Origin: Armatimonadota bacterium | Lineage (GTDB): Bacteria > Armatimonadota > SYMT01 > JACQGL01 | DNA length: 54,236 nt | Assembly (NCBI GenBank): GCA_016199525.1 | Contig: JACQGL010000247.1 | Coordinates: 1-54,236 of the forward strand | Direction: 5' to 3' | Shown: positions 25,398 to 34,703 of the stretch, in pieces | Numbering within the stretch: the stretch's first letter is position 1 | Layout of the letters: the number at the start of each line of letters is the position of its first letter | The notes under the pieces: model-generated | What the model was told of the DNA's origin: nothing | What the model saw: the letters and a program-made list of their open reading frames with translations, nothing else | The model's database searches: none | Program-made: the position numbers and the translations under genes

Positions 25398-25683
25398 TCT
25401 TGCCCCCCTGTTGGCCCTGCTGCAACCAGACTAATACAGCATCGCTTACGCACCGATCACGCCGATTCCTCCCGCTTGCGCCGCAGTGCTCCAGAGTGCG
25501 GGCATACGTCCTTACGGCCCATAGGGGACGCCGGCAGGGTCGGTGGCTGGACACTCTTGCCCGCCGCCCCCCTTACCGCCCATCGGCCCCGAACAGATTT
25601 CCTTCCCCATCTTTGAGCAGGGACGGCCCGCGGCGCTCGCCAATCTGATGACGACCCCACCGCGAGCGAGAGGAGAGGAACCG

Positions 25684-27192
25684 ATGAGCTTACTGGGCAT
25701 TGATATCGGCACCACTGGCTGCAAGGCGATCGTTTTCCGCGTGGACGGCGAGATTCTTGGCCAGGGCTACCAGGAGTACCCCCTGATCCATCCCCAGCCG
25801 GGCTGGGTGGAACTCGATCCGCGCGCGGTGTGGGCAGGTGTCGGAATGGCCATCCGTGCGGCGGTGGCACAGGCAGGCCCGCGGGATCCGGTGCGGGCGC
25901 TATCCACCTCCGTGCAGGGCGAGGCAGTCACCCCCGTGGCCGCGGACGGGACGAGCCTGGACCACAGCCCCGTCACCTTTGACGCGCGCACCATCCCCTA
26001 TGCCCGCTGGTGGGAGGAGCAGCTGGGCCGCGAGGCGATCTTTCAAATTACCGGCATGCCGCTGCACCCGATGTACACCATCAACAAGATCATGTGGTGG
26101 CAGCGGGAACGGCCGGACGTGTTCGCCCGCGCGGCGAAGTTCCTTTGCTACGGGGACTTTGCCCTTCAGCAGCTGGGTGTCGAACCGACGATCGACTACT
26201 CGATGGCGGGGCGGACAATGGCGTTCGACCTGCGCGCCGAGCGGTGGTCCGAACGCATCCTCCGTCTCGCGGATGTACCGCCCGAGAAGCTGGCCGCCCT
26301 CCGACCCAGCGGCGCCGTGGTAGGGCCAATCTCCCGCCCGGCGGCGGCGGACCTGGGGCTCCCCGAAGGCACGCTGGCGGTCGCGGGGGGGCACGACCAG
26401 CCGTGCGGCGCGCTGGGAGCAGGGATCAGCACCGCGGGCATTGCGATGGATGCCACCGGTACCGTCGAGTGCATCACGCCCGTGTTCGATACCCCGGTGC
26501 TGACCGCCGGTATGCTGGACAACAATTATTGCTGCTACCACCACGTGGCTCCCGGGCTCTACGCCACGCTGGCGTTCAACTTCAGCGGCGGCTCATTGCT
26601 GCGCTGGTATCGGGACACCCTGGGAGAGGCGGAGCGCGAGGAAGCGCGCGTCTCCGGCATCGACGTCTACGAGATTATGATCGGCAAGGCCGCCGCAGGT
26701 CCAAGCACCGTGCTTGTGCTCCCCCACTTCACCATGACGGGCACGCCCTGGTTTGATCCCCAGGCCAAGGGCGCCATTCTGGGTCTCACTCTGGCCACGG
26801 GGAAGGATCAAATCCTCAAGGGGCTGCTGGACGGCATCACCTACGAGATGCGGCTGAATCTGGACCGACTCGAACAGGCAGGCGTGCGGGTAAACAGCCT
26901 GCGCGCCATCGGGGGCGGTGCGCGCTCGCGCGTTTGGCTCCAGATCAAAGCCAACATCTTCCACCGGCCGGTGGCGGCACTCAACGTCTCCGAGGCGGCC
27001 TGCCTGGGCGCGGCCATGCTGGCGGGCGTGGGAGCGGGGATCTTCGCCTCCGCCGGGGAGGCCGCCCAGAGCCTGGTGAAGGTTACTGAAACCTTCGATC
27101 CCGATCCGGCTGAAGCGTCACGCTACGAGGAACGCCTGGCGCTCTACCAGGACCTCTATCCTACCCTCAGCCCCCTGCTGCACCGGTTGTAG
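25684..27192 (+). CDS. FGGY-family carbohydrate kinase (xylulokinase-like)
   Basis: The ATG at 25684 follows AGGAGAGGAA at a good distance; the frame upstream is open but not coding. The 502-residue kinase starts LLGIDIGTTGCKAIVF (phosphate 1 loop) and has GGHDQPCGALGAGI, MDATGTVECI, GGGARSRVWLQIKANIF (adenosine loop) and SEAACLGAAMLAGVGAG near the end. These are FGGY signatures. Members phosphorylate xylulose, glycerol, gluconate, fuculose and other sugars or polyols. The sequence alone does not settle the substrate, and no sugar isomerase or transporter is next to it. The divergent aldo/keto reductase may belong to the same sugar response, but this is only positional. Confidence 0.9.
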   Translation: MSLLGIDIGTTGCKAIVFRVDGEILGQGYQEYPLIHPQPGWVELDPRAVWAGVGMAIRAAVAQAGPRDPVRALSTSVQGEAVTPVAADGTSLDHSPVTFDARTIPYARWWEEQLGREAIFQITGMPLHPMYTINKIMWWQRERPDVFARAAKFLCYGDFALQQLGVEPTIDYSMAGRTMAFDLRAERWSERILRLADVPPEKLAALRPSGAVVGPISRPAAADLGLPEGTLAVAGGHDQPCGALGAGISTAGIAMDATGTVECITPVFDTPVLTAGMLDNNYCCYHHVAPGLYATLAFNFSGGSLLRWYRDTLGEAEREEARVSGIDVYEIMIGKAAAGPSTVLVLPHFTMTGTPWFDPQAKGAILGLTLATGKDQILKGLLDGITYEMRLNLDRLEQAGVRVNSLRAIGGGARSRVWLQIKANIFHRPVAALNVSEAACLGAAMLAGVGAGIFASAGEAAQSLVKVTETFDPDPAEASRYEERLALYQDLYPTLSPLLHRL

Positions 27193-27493
27193 CCTGCCGG
27201 GAATCTCGCACCAGCGCCCGCGCAAAACCACGGAATCGCCGCCGCGTTTCTGGATAGAGCGCCGGCATTTCGCTTAGCACGCCGCCTGCTTCTCGGGCAA
27301 GCTGGAAGCCTGCGCTCCATCGCAGAATCGATGGGGTGCCTGGGGCCGGGGCGTACATCGCGTTTTGTCTCCTGCCAGGCGGGGAACAGCACCCGTGGCG
27401 GAAACCCGGGATACGGAGTGCGCTGCAGCTTGCCTGGGCGGCGCGGCGGCGCGCCCCGGTGTAGGAAACGTAATGCACACACGAGAGGCTTCT
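27193..27493. other. intergenic region before the M48 protease gene
   Basis: This 301-base gap has no credible gene. At 27301-27318 it holds GCTGGAAGCCTGCGCTCC, which matches 18 of 20 bases of the repeat found at 32199-32220 when flanks are included. A weaker alternative start for the protease (ATG at 27473 after TAGGAAA) also lies here. Confidence 0.5.
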
Positions 27494-28228
27494 ATGCGCA
27501 TTCGTCGTTGCGGGTTGCACTTCCTGACGCTGGCAACGTTGGCCGTGGGCGTCAGCGGCTGCGGCGTCACGCGCCTCAGTCGCTCCGAGGAGATCCAGAT
27601 TGGACAGCAGGTCTCCCGCGAGATCGAGTCCCAGTACCGCACCTACGAAAACCCAACGGTTTCCCGCCTTGGGCAACGGCTCGCCGCCGTCAGCGAGCGG
27701 CCAGATCTCCCCTACCGTTTCCGGGTGATTAATCGGCCGGAGATCAACGCTGTCTCTCTTCCGGGAGGACCGGTCTACGTGTTTGAAGGCCTCCTGCACG
27801 CCACCGGTGACGACGACCAGATGTTGGCCGGGGTGATCGCCCACGAAATCGGCCATATCGCCAAGCGGCACGCGGCGCAGCAGATCGAGCGCAGCCAGTG
27901 GTACGGGATCGGCATTGAAGTGCTCACCGGCGGGGGATCGGCGCGCGATATCGCCACCATTGCCGCCAACCTCCAGCTGCTTCACTACAGCCGCAAGCAG
28001 GAGTATGAAGCCGACACGGAGGCAGTGAGGTACACGCGCGCCGCGGGCCTCAACCCCAGCGGCCTGGTGCGATTCTTCGACCTCCTGCTCCAACGGCAGA
28101 AGCGAGGCGATACCACAATTGCCTGGTTGCGCACTCACCCCACCACCGAGGCACGCCGTAACCGTGTCGCGCAACTCATCCAGGAACAGAGCGCACGGGA
28201 GACAACCAGCGCCACGGCGGTCAGGTAG
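27494..28228 (+). CDS. M48-family metalloprotease lipoprotein
   Basis: The 244-residue protein has a short lipoprotein signal ending in VSGC, then a zinc protease domain with His117-Glu118-Ile-Gly-His121 and the third-ligand region EYEAD (Glu170). It resembles the BepA/YfgC and LoiP group of periplasmic M48 proteases, which act in outer-membrane quality control. It lacks the C-terminal TPR domain of BepA and so is closer to LoiP-like proteins. A GAGAGG site precedes the ATG; an ATG seven codons upstream is an alternative. In a genome with BamA and LptA-like genes, an outer-membrane quality-control role is reasonable but inferred. The C-terminus is hydrophilic. Confidence 0.88.
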   Translation: MRIRRCGLHFLTLATLAVGVSGCGVTRLSRSEEIQIGQQVSREIESQYRTYENPTVSRLGQRLAAVSERPDLPYRFRVINRPEINAVSLPGGPVYVFEGLLHATGDDDQMLAGVIAHEIGHIAKRHAAQQIERSQWYGIGIEVLTGGGSARDIATIAANLQLLHYSRKQEYEADTEAVRYTRAAGLNPSGLVRFFDLLLQRQKRGDTTIAWLRTHPTTEARRNRVAQLIQEQSARETTSATAVR

Positions 28229-28369
28229 CGGCGTAACAAACCAGCGTCGCGGCAGGGGTATCTGTGAAGGCAAGGACGCGAGCCGCGCCTGAGCAGCACG
28301 CTGTCCGGGACGCCCAAGCTCGCCTGTGTCGCGGGGGACACTCCCTGGCGGGAAGGGGGTGGTTCTGCG

Positions 28370-29464
28370 TCAGTCATCCGCGTGGCGCGCATCTGCGTGC
28401 CAATCGGATTCCCTCATTGCCGTCGAGGCGCGCGCACCGTTCACCAGCCGCAGAAACGCACCCACCACGCGGGGATCGAACTGGCGATCGCTCTGGCTCT
28501 CAATCTCGGCAATCGCTTTCGCCTCCGTCCAGGCCTCCTTGTAAGGCCGTTCGTGCGTGAGCACGTCAAAGACGTCGGCCACAGCCACAATCCGCCCCGC
28601 CAGAGGAATCAGCTCCCCCGCCATCCATGGCGGGTAACCGGTGCCGTCCCAGTGCGCGTGGTGGCTCAGGGCAATCTGCTCGGCCATCCGCAGAAGGGGA
28701 AATCGACTTCCCGACAGGATCCGGGCCCCGATGATGACGTGCATCTGCATGCGCTCGAATTCTGCCGCGGTAAGCGAGTCCGGCTTCAGCAGGATCCTGT
28801 CCGGGATGCCAATCTTCCCCACATCGTGCAGGGGGGCCGCCCGCCCGATCAGTGCCGCACGTGGTTCGGGGAGGCCCACGGCCCGAGCCAGAGCTGCCGA
28901 GAGCTGCCCCACCCGCCGGGTGTGCTGGCCGGTGGCGTCATCGCGGTACTCGGCAGCCAGCGCCAGACGCTCCAGGATCTCCATCCGTGCGTCCTCCAGC
29001 TCACGGGTACGCTCACGCACCTTCTCTTCCAGGATCTGGTTCTGATTCTGGAGCTGGCGGTGCAGGAAGCGGGTTTCCACCAGGTTTCCGATACGCAGGA
29101 GGACCTCCGAGCCATCGAACGGCTTGGTAAGGAAGTCTTTAGCCCCCATCCGGAGCGCCCTTTGCTTGGCCTCGGGGGTGATATCCGCGGTAAGCACCAG
29201 GATGGGGAGGTAGGTCCCCTCCGGAATGAGGGCTGCCAGCTGTTCCATCACTGCGAAGCCATCGAGATAGGGCATGTGCAGATCCAGAAGGATCAGGTCG
29301 GGCTGAAACTCGGCGTAGAGGGGCAGAACCGCGCGCGCATCGGTGGTGCTCTTCAGGCAGCGGTAGCCGGCCCGCTGTAGAACGCATTCCAGAAAGCGAA
29401 CGTTGAGCTCCTGGTCGTCCACAATCAGGATCCGCGCGTTCTGGAGGGTTGCTATCTGCATCAC
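28370..29464 (-). CDS. response regulator with HD-GYP domain
   Basis: This 364-residue regulator has a receiver domain (phosphoacceptor Asp61 in LLDLHMP, Lys114 in FLTKPF), a coiled-coil linker (about 135-165) and an HD-GYP domain. HD is at 213-214 ([10 protein letters not shown]) and GYP at 276-278. HD-GYP proteins degrade cyclic di-GMP. The metal-binding box normally written HHERxDG reads HHAHWDG here, so the usual Glu and Arg are replaced. The gene follows the hybrid kinase by 12 bases with AAGGAG before the GTG/ATG start pair, so they likely form one signalling pair. Loss of the Glu may weaken phosphodiesterase activity. Confidence 0.92.
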   Translation of the reverse strand: MMQIATLQNARILIVDDQELNVRFLECVLQRAGYRCLKSTTDARAVLPLYAEFQPDLILLDLHMPYLDGFAVMEQLAALIPEGTYLPILVLTADITPEAKQRALRMGAKDFLTKPFDGSEVLLRIGNLVETRFLHRQLQNQNQILEEKVRERTRELEDARMEILERLALAAEYRDDATGQHTRRVGQLSAALARAVGLPEPRAALIGRAAPLHDVGKIGIPDRILLKPDSLTAAEFERMQMHVIIGARILSGSRFPLLRMAEQIALSHHAHWDGTGYPPWMAGELIPLAGRIVAVADVFDVLTHERPYKEAWTEAKAIAEIESQSDRQFDPRVVGAFLRLVNGARASTAMRESDWHADARHADD

Positions 29465-29476
29465 CTAACTGGCTCC

Positions 29477-31849
29477 TTACCTGAGGATTTCGTCTACGAT
29501 GCCCAGGAACTGCTTCACATCGAGCGGCTTGGTGAGGTAGGCCCGGGCCCCGGCGGCGCAGAGCCGCTCAATCTGGCTTGCGGTCGCGTCGGCGCTGATC
29601 ACCACCACCGGGATCGCGCAGGTTTCCGGGTCTAACTGCAACCGGTGGAGAACCTCGTTGCCCGGGATATCGGGCAGGTGCAGGTCCAGCAGGATCAGGT
29701 CCGGGTGGTGCTCACGGGCCAGATCCAGGGCCATCTGGCCCTGCATAGCCGCCAGAAGCCGCGTTGTGGGCCGCTGAGCCAAGACGCGCTCGATCAGCCG
29801 GACGTTGGAAAGGTTATCTTCCACGTAGAGCACAGTGCGGCAGGGTCCGCACCCTCCGATCGGCGCCGGGACGCCCTCAGGCTGCCGTTCCAGCCGTGCC
29901 ATCGGGCCTTCCGCCAGGGGCAACTCCACCCAGAGGGTGCTCCCCTGGCCATCCATAGTTTCCACGCCCAGGTTCCCCCCCATCGCCGTCACGAGACGCT
30001 TGGAAAGGGCCAGGCCGAGACCCGTGCCCTCCACGCCCGTCTGCTCGGCCCCAAGGCGGTCGAAAGGAGTGAACAGCCGGTGCATCTTCCCCGGGGGGAT
30101 GCCGGGGCCGGTATCGCTCACCTTCAGGCACAGCCACCCATTGGTTGCTGCCTCGCAGAAAACGGTCACCGTGCCCCCTTCGCGGTTATACTTGACGGCG
30201 TTGGCAAGGAGGTTCAGGAGAACCTGCTTGAGCCGCTGGTGATCCGCGCGCACGTACTGGTCAGCAGTATCCGTCACCTCATCACTCAAGCGCACGTGCT
30301 GCTGCTCCGCGAGCGGTTCGATGAGCTCCCACGTCTCTTGCAGGACCTCGCGGACGAGCACCGGCTCGATGGAGAGATAGATGCGACCTGACTCAATGCG
30401 GGCGATGTCCAGCACTTCATTGATCAGTTGGAGGAGATGCCGGCCTGCCTGCAGGATGTGATCCACACTCTCCCGCTGCTCAATAGCCAGGTCGTCCATT
30501 TCCAGGAGCTGGCCAAATCCCAGAACAGCATTCAGGGGGGTGCGCAACTCGTGGCTCATGCGGGACAGGAACTCGCTCTTCGCCCGGTTGGCCTTCTCGG
30601 CCTCCTCCTTGGCCTGGCGCACGGCCTCCTCCGCCCGCTTGCGTGCCGTGATATCCAGGGTGTATCCCAGCAGATTCACCGGGCCGCCCGCCTTGTCATG
30701 CTCCAGGCGCACCACCATCTGGAGCCAGCGGTACTCACCATTCTTGTGCCGGAACCGGTAGTCCCCTCCGGTCTGCTCCATCTCCTCCTGCAACGTGGAG
30801 ACGAGCCGCTCCTGATCCTCGGGGCAGACACACTTCTGCCAGAAATCGGCACTCCCCAGGATCTCCTTCGGAGAGTACCCCAGGAGGCGCTCGACGTTCG
30901 GGCTGACATAGGTCACGAGACCGTCCGCGATGCCGCACTTGAAGATCACCACGGGGCTGCTGTCGATCAGGTGCTCGAGGAATGCCTGGGCCTCGCTCAG
31001 GGCTTGCTCCCGCCAGGCCAGCAGGGCCCCTGCGTCCTCCAGCGCCCGGCTCAGGCGGCCGATCTCGTCCGCGCCAGAATCCATCGGGAGCACCGGCTGC
31101 CCCTGGGCGAGACGGTGGGCGCTTTCCCCCAGGCGCCGCACCCGGTAAGCCAGCCCGTGGGCAAACAGCAGCGCCACCAGCAGCCCACCTCCCAGGCCGA
31201 GCAGCCCACCCCACCCGATCACGGCAAAGGTCCTCTGCCGTGCCTGATCCGCCTGCGCGTCGTACTCGAGCAACAGCCGATCCGTGCTAGCCTGCCGAAC
31301 GTGGAACTCCCGACGCAGCGCACTTAACAGGGCTTTGCTCTTTACACACAGCTCTTTCGGAAGCCGGGCGGGAAGCCCGGTGTACTTGCGCAAGGCGGCC
31401 AGAACCGCCATCTCCTGCTCGGTCAGCGATCTGATCCGGCGCATCCCGCCTATCCGGTCCGTACCGCCCTCCGCCTGCTCCATCTTCTCCATGCGAGCCA
31501 GAACGCCAGGCAGAGCCTGCCGCGCCTCCTCGTAGGGCTCGAGCCACTCCTCCTGCCCGATCACCAGGTAGCCGTGGATCCCTGCCTCCGCGCCCAACAG
31601 GAAGGTGAGCATATTCCGCATGGCGCTGCGGGTCTCGATGGTGCGCCTGACCCTGGTCTCTGCCTGCTGGTGCTGTCGTTGTACCAAGCAGAACGACAGC
31701 GTGGTCACGATCAACGCCAGCAGCGGGATCGCCACCACCACCAGCCCCTTGCTGTGCAGTGGTAAGTTGGTCCAGATCTGGCCCGCTTGCTTTAGTTTGC
31801 CAGGAATCCGAATCACTGGCCTGAGGCGGTCGGCACATCGAAGATCCAT
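29477..31849 (-). CDS. hybrid sensor histidine kinase (CHASE3-HAMP-PAS-HisKA-HATPase-REC)
   Basis: The 790-residue kinase has a membrane helix at 34-55, a CHASE3-like periplasmic helix bundle at about 65-200 (FLLGAEAGIHGYLVIGQEEW), a second helix at 207-232, HAMP, a PAS domain with PAC motif (about 290-415), then HisKA with His433 in SRMSHELRTPLN. The ATPase domain has NLLANAVKYN, DTGPGIPPG and GTGLGLALSKRL. It ends in a receiver domain with Asp722 in LLDLHLP. It should autophosphorylate and pass phosphate to its own receiver and to the HD-GYP regulator encoded just downstream. The signal it senses is unknown. The start has a GGAG site at about 6 bases. Confidence 0.93.
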   Translation of the reverse strand: MDLRCADRLRPVIRIPGKLKQAGQIWTNLPLHSKGLVVVAIPLLALIVTTLSFCLVQRQHQQAETRVRRTIETRSAMRNMLTFLLGAEAGIHGYLVIGQEEWLEPYEEARQALPGVLARMEKMEQAEGGTDRIGGMRRIRSLTEQEMAVLAALRKYTGLPARLPKELCVKSKALLSALRREFHVRQASTDRLLLEYDAQADQARQRTFAVIGWGGLLGLGGGLLVALLFAHGLAYRVRRLGESAHRLAQGQPVLPMDSGADEIGRLSRALEDAGALLAWREQALSEAQAFLEHLIDSSPVVIFKCGIADGLVTYVSPNVERLLGYSPKEILGSADFWQKCVCPEDQERLVSTLQEEMEQTGGDYRFRHKNGEYRWLQMVVRLEHDKAGGPVNLLGYTLDITARKRAEEAVRQAKEEAEKANRAKSEFLSRMSHELRTPLNAVLGFGQLLEMDDLAIEQRESVDHILQAGRHLLQLINEVLDIARIESGRIYLSIEPVLVREVLQETWELIEPLAEQQHVRLSDEVTDTADQYVRADHQRLKQVLLNLLANAVKYNREGGTVTVFCEAATNGWLCLKVSDTGPGIPPGKMHRLFTPFDRLGAEQTGVEGTGLGLALSKRLVTAMGGNLGVETMDGQGSTLWVELPLAEGPMARLERQPEGVPAPIGGCGPCRTVLYVEDNLSNVRLIERVLAQRPTTRLLAAMQGQMALDLAREHHPDLILLDLHLPDIPGNEVLHRLQLDPETCAIPVVVISADATASQIERLCAAGARAYLTKPLDVKQFLGIVDEILR

Positions 31850-31993
31850 ACCGGGCTCCGGGGCGGGGATGGTCTGACCGGCGGTTGCGTCCCGTCCGAT
31901 CTGTAAGGGGGTACTGCAAAAACGCTGCCATTATCGTACCTGCACCCCTGCCTATGCTCGCGCTCTCCCGCGCATAGACCACCACCTCTGTCC

Positions 31994-32034
31994 GGAAAAC
32001 GCAAAACGGCCCGCGGAAGAGCTCTTCCGCGGGC
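31994..32034 (-). terminator. Rho-independent terminator after tRNA-Arg
   Basis: A perfect 26-base palindrome (32009-32034, GCCCGCGGAAGA and its mirror) lies just after the tRNA on the minus strand. It is followed by CGTTTTGCGTTTTC. The stem and two T-rich runs fit an intrinsic terminator. Confidence 0.75.
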
Positions 32035-32043
32035 AACTGCGAG

Positions 32044-32115
32044 CGCCCCTGACAGGAATCGAACCTGCGCACCTGGCTCCGGAGGCCAGCGCTCTATCCT
32101 CTGAGCTACAGGGGC
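32044..32115 (-). tRNA. tRNA-Arg (anticodon CCG)
   Basis: The minus strand folds into a full cloverleaf: acceptor GCCCCTG/CAGGGGC, D arm GCTC/GAGC, anticodon arm CTGGC-CTCCGGA-GCCAG with CCG, and T arm with TTCGATT. It reads CGG codons. The length is 72 bases with discriminator G. CCA is not encoded. A terminator palindrome follows at once. Confidence 0.95.
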
Positions 32116-32164
32116 GGGAATCGGGCCCGGCTATGATAGCACGCCGGATCGCAGGCGTCAACGA

Positions 32165-32342
32165 AGCAGCAAGCGGCGGGTGCGTTCGCGTTCAGTGGGT
32201 AGCGCAGGCTTCCAGCCTGCATAGAGGTCGGGAGGCTAAGCAGGCAGGATGCCTGCGCTACGTCTCGGGCCTGCCCCCGCACGGAGGCCGCCGCGTGCCC
32301 GCACGGGCGCTACCCACTGAACGGCACCCGCAAGCGGCGCTA
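32165..32342. repeat. nested inverted-repeat element
   Basis: Outer arms TTCAGTGGGTAGCGC (32191-32205) and its exact complement (32307-32321) enclose inner arms GTAGCGCAGGC (32199-32209) and GCCTGCGCTAC (32251-32261). The flanks outside the arms (GCGGGTGCG and CGGCACCCGC) also pair imperfectly. No gene lies inside. It looks like a REP- or MITE-like intergenic element; related pieces occur at 27301 and perhaps near 33575. Confidence 0.7.
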
Positions 32343-32351
32343 CGCTCTGGC

Positions 32352-33521
32352 TTACGCGCTTGCTTCCAGAGCCTGGGCGGCGGCGGCCAGACCATCCGGC
32401 AGGCTCACACCCAGGCCCGCCAGCACGCTGTGCAACCCGTGCAGGGCATACAACACGTTTGCGGGGCTGCTGGTGTGGCCCATTAGCCCGATCCGCCAGA
32501 CCCGCCCTCGCACGGGACCGAGTCCGCCGCCGATCTCCAAGTTCCAATCGCGCAGCAGGGCCTGCCGTACAGGTAGATCGTTCACGCCCTCCGGGATGCA
32601 CACGGTGGTCAGGGAGGGCAGCCAGTAGGCTTCGTCCGCGAACAGGCGCAGGCCCATCGCCTGAAGACCAGCACGCAAAGCGCGGGCGTTGCGCTGGTGG
32701 CGCGCGTAACGCACCTCCAGGCCCTCTGCGGCGATCATATCCAGCGCCTCGTTCAGGCCAAAGAGCATATTGGCAGGCGCAGTGTGGTGGTAAATCCGCT
32801 CCGTCCCCCAATACTGGGAGAGCAGGGCGAGGTCGAAATAGAAACTGGGGACACGGGTAGAGCGGCGGCGAACCCTCTCCATCGCACGCTCGCTGAAAGT
32901 AACCGGCGCCAGCCCGGAGGGGCAGCCAACACATTTCTGAGTGCCGCTGTAAGCGGCGTCCACACCCCAGTCGTCGATGCGGACCTCCACGCCGCCCAAG
33001 GAGGTTACCGTGTCCAGAAGCATCAGCGCCCCTGCCTCCCGAGCTGCAGCGGCAATCTCCTCCACCGGCTGCAGCACGCCCGTAGATGTCTCGGCATGGA
33101 CGCAGGCTACGAGCGCCGGCCGCACGCGGCGAACCGCGTCGATCAGGGCTGCCGGATCCAGCGCGCGCCCCCACTCCACCTCCACGCGGGTAACCTCACC
33201 CCCTACGCGGGCGGCCAGGTCCACCAGCCGCTCGCCGAAGTAGCCGTGCACCCCCACCACCACGCGGTCCCCGGGCTCCACCAGATTCACGAGGCAGGCC
33301 TCCATCCCCGACATGCCCGTGCCGGAAATGGCCAGCGTGACCGGGTTGCGGGTCTGGAACAGGTGGCGCAGGCCCTCACCGACGCGATCCATAAGGACGA
33401 GGAAGTGGGGATCCAGGTGGCCGATGGTCTGTTGCGCCATTGCCCGCAGTACACGGGGATGGATGTTGCTGGGCCCCGGGCCCATTAGGACGCGTTCAGG
33501 AGAAATCCAGGTATCCGGCAT
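32352..33521 (-). CDS. PLP-dependent class V aminotransferase (alanine-glyoxylate/serine-glyoxylate type)
   Basis: The ATG at 33521 sits six bases after GAGGAG; the longer open frame overlaps murB and is not coding. The 389-residue enzyme starts with VLMGPGPSNIHPRVLRAM, the mark of the alanine/serine-glyoxylate aminotransferase group. PLP binding is seen in SGTGMSGMEA, LLDTVTSLGG and SGTQKCVGCPSG, where Lys196 forms the Schiff base. The C-terminal VWRIGLMGHTSS closes the fold. It likely transaminates glyoxylate, pyruvate or a similar 2-oxo acid. The pyruvate or glyoxylate partner cannot be told from sequence. Downstream comes tRNA-Arg. Confidence 0.92.
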   Translation of the reverse strand: MPDTWISPERVLMGPGPSNIHPRVLRAMAQQTIGHLDPHFLVLMDRVGEGLRHLFQTRNPVTLAISGTGMSGMEACLVNLVEPGDRVVVGVHGYFGERLVDLAARVGGEVTRVEVEWGRALDPAALIDAVRRVRPALVACVHAETSTGVLQPVEEIAAAAREAGALMLLDTVTSLGGVEVRIDDWGVDAAYSGTQKCVGCPSGLAPVTFSERAMERVRRRSTRVPSFYFDLALLSQYWGTERIYHHTAPANMLFGLNEALDMIAAEGLEVRYARHQRNARALRAGLQAMGLRLFADEAYWLPSLTTVCIPEGVNDLPVRQALLRDWNLEIGGGLGPVRGRVWRIGLMGHTSSPANVLYALHGLHSVLAGLGVSLPDGLAAAAQALEASA

Positions 33522-33632
33522 GGCGATCTCCTCGATGTCAGGCTTGCGGCGGGCGATGCCAGGTTCGCAGCCTGGCGAGCGAAATCCTGCGCAGGCTGGC
33601 AGGAGGCACGCCGTCGGTCCACTGCGAGGTGG

Positions 33633-33671
33633 CGCTAAAATGCCACGCAGCGGCATTCGTAGCCGCTGCGC
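33633..33671 (-). terminator. probable terminator after murB
   Basis: On the minus strand a perfect 9-bp stem (CGCAGCGGC/GCCGCTGCG, loop of 7) at 33646-33670 is followed by TGGCATTTTAGCG. It lies about 40 bases beyond the murB stop and before the aminotransferase. The T run is short, so efficiency is uncertain. Confidence 0.5.
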
Positions 33672-33709
33672 GGAAAATCCGTCACCGCTCCCATGTCGTT
33701 CAAGGTCGT

Positions 33710-34675
33710 TCAAGCGTCCTCGCCGATCACCCGCACCTCGGTTTCCAGCCCGATGCCAAACCGCTCTTGCACCCGCCCGCGCACGTACTGGATGAGCGCC
33801 AGGACATCGGCGGCCCGCGCCGCACCGAGATTGACGATGAACCCCGCGTGCTTCTCGGAGACCTGCGCGTCTCCGATCCGGTAACCCTTCAGCCCCAGCT
33901 GCTCGACCAGCGGTCCCACATAGCCGCCCGGGGGGCGCTTGAACACCGAGCCCGCGCTGGGCAAACTCAACGGCTGTTTCGACTCGCGCTGGCAAGTGAA
34001 GTCCGCCATCCGCGCCTCGATTTGGGTGCGGCCCCCTGGTTGCAGGCGCATGGTAACATCAAAGACGATCCACTTCTTGCCCTGGAGGGCGCTGGTCCGG
34101 TAGCCAAATTGCATCTCCGCCGCCGAGAGGACCCGCAAACCGCCCCTCTCGTCTACGGCGCGCACCTGGGTGGTCACCTCCGCCAGCTCGCCACCGTAGG
34201 CGCCCGCGTTCATAATCACTCCCCCACCCAGCGCCCCCGGGATGCCGCACGCAAACTCCAGCCCCGTCAATGAGTGCTCGGCGGCGAAGCGAGACACGGC
34301 GGCGAGCGGCGCACCCGATTGGGCGGTTAGCTCCACGCCGTTCAGGTCGATGCGGGCCAGGTTATCGGCGATCTTCAGGGTTAGACCCCGGATGCCCCCA
34401 TCCCGCACGAGCAGGTTACTGCCATTGCCGACGATGGTCAGAGGGAGTCCCATCTCGATCGAAAGCCGCACGCACCGCTGGAGATCCTCCAGGGTGCGGG
34501 GCAATAGAAGGGCGTCCGCGGGACCGCCAATGCGGAAGGATGTGTGCCGGGACATCGGCTCGTCGAAGCGGATCTCCGTGTCCGGCATCTGCTGCGCCAG
34601 GAAGGCGCGCAGACGTGCGGCCCGGAGGCGCTCCCGCACCTCGCTGCTGCTCGTAGACGCAAACCCGGCGGTCAT
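33710..34675 (-). CDS. murB: UDP-N-acetylenolpyruvoylglucosamine reductase MurB
   Basis: The ATG at 34675 follows GAGGGGAG; the frame upstream is open into lpxD but unlikely. The 321-residue enzyme has FAD-binding motifs SRHTSFRIGGPADAL, VGNGSNLLVRDGG and GIPGALGGGVIMNAGAYGGE, the catalytic Ser in PSAGSVFKRP, and KHAGFIVNLG near the end. It reduces UDP-GlcNAc-enolpyruvate to UDP-MurNAc with NADPH, an early peptidoglycan step. The substrate-loop pattern fits the shorter type II MurB. It starts 28 bases after lpxD, so the two are co-transcribed: an unusual pairing of a peptidoglycan gene with a lipid A gene, though both use UDP-GlcNAc-derived precursors. Confidence 0.95.
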   Translation of the reverse strand: MTAGFASTSSSEVRERLRAARLRAFLAQQMPDTEIRFDEPMSRHTSFRIGGPADALLLPRTLEDLQRCVRLSIEMGLPLTIVGNGSNLLVRDGGIRGLTLKIADNLARIDLNGVELTAQSGAPLAAVSRFAAEHSLTGLEFACGIPGALGGGVIMNAGAYGGELAEVTTQVRAVDERGGLRVLSAAEMQFGYRTSALQGKKWIVFDVTMRLQPGGRTQIEARMADFTCQRESKQPLSLPSAGSVFKRPPGGYVGPLVEQLGLKGYRIGDAQVSEKHAGFIVNLGAARAADVLALIQYVRGRVQERFGIGLETEVRVIGEDA

Positions 34676-34703
34676 GCAACTCCCCTCTTCATTGTCGTGT
34701 TCC

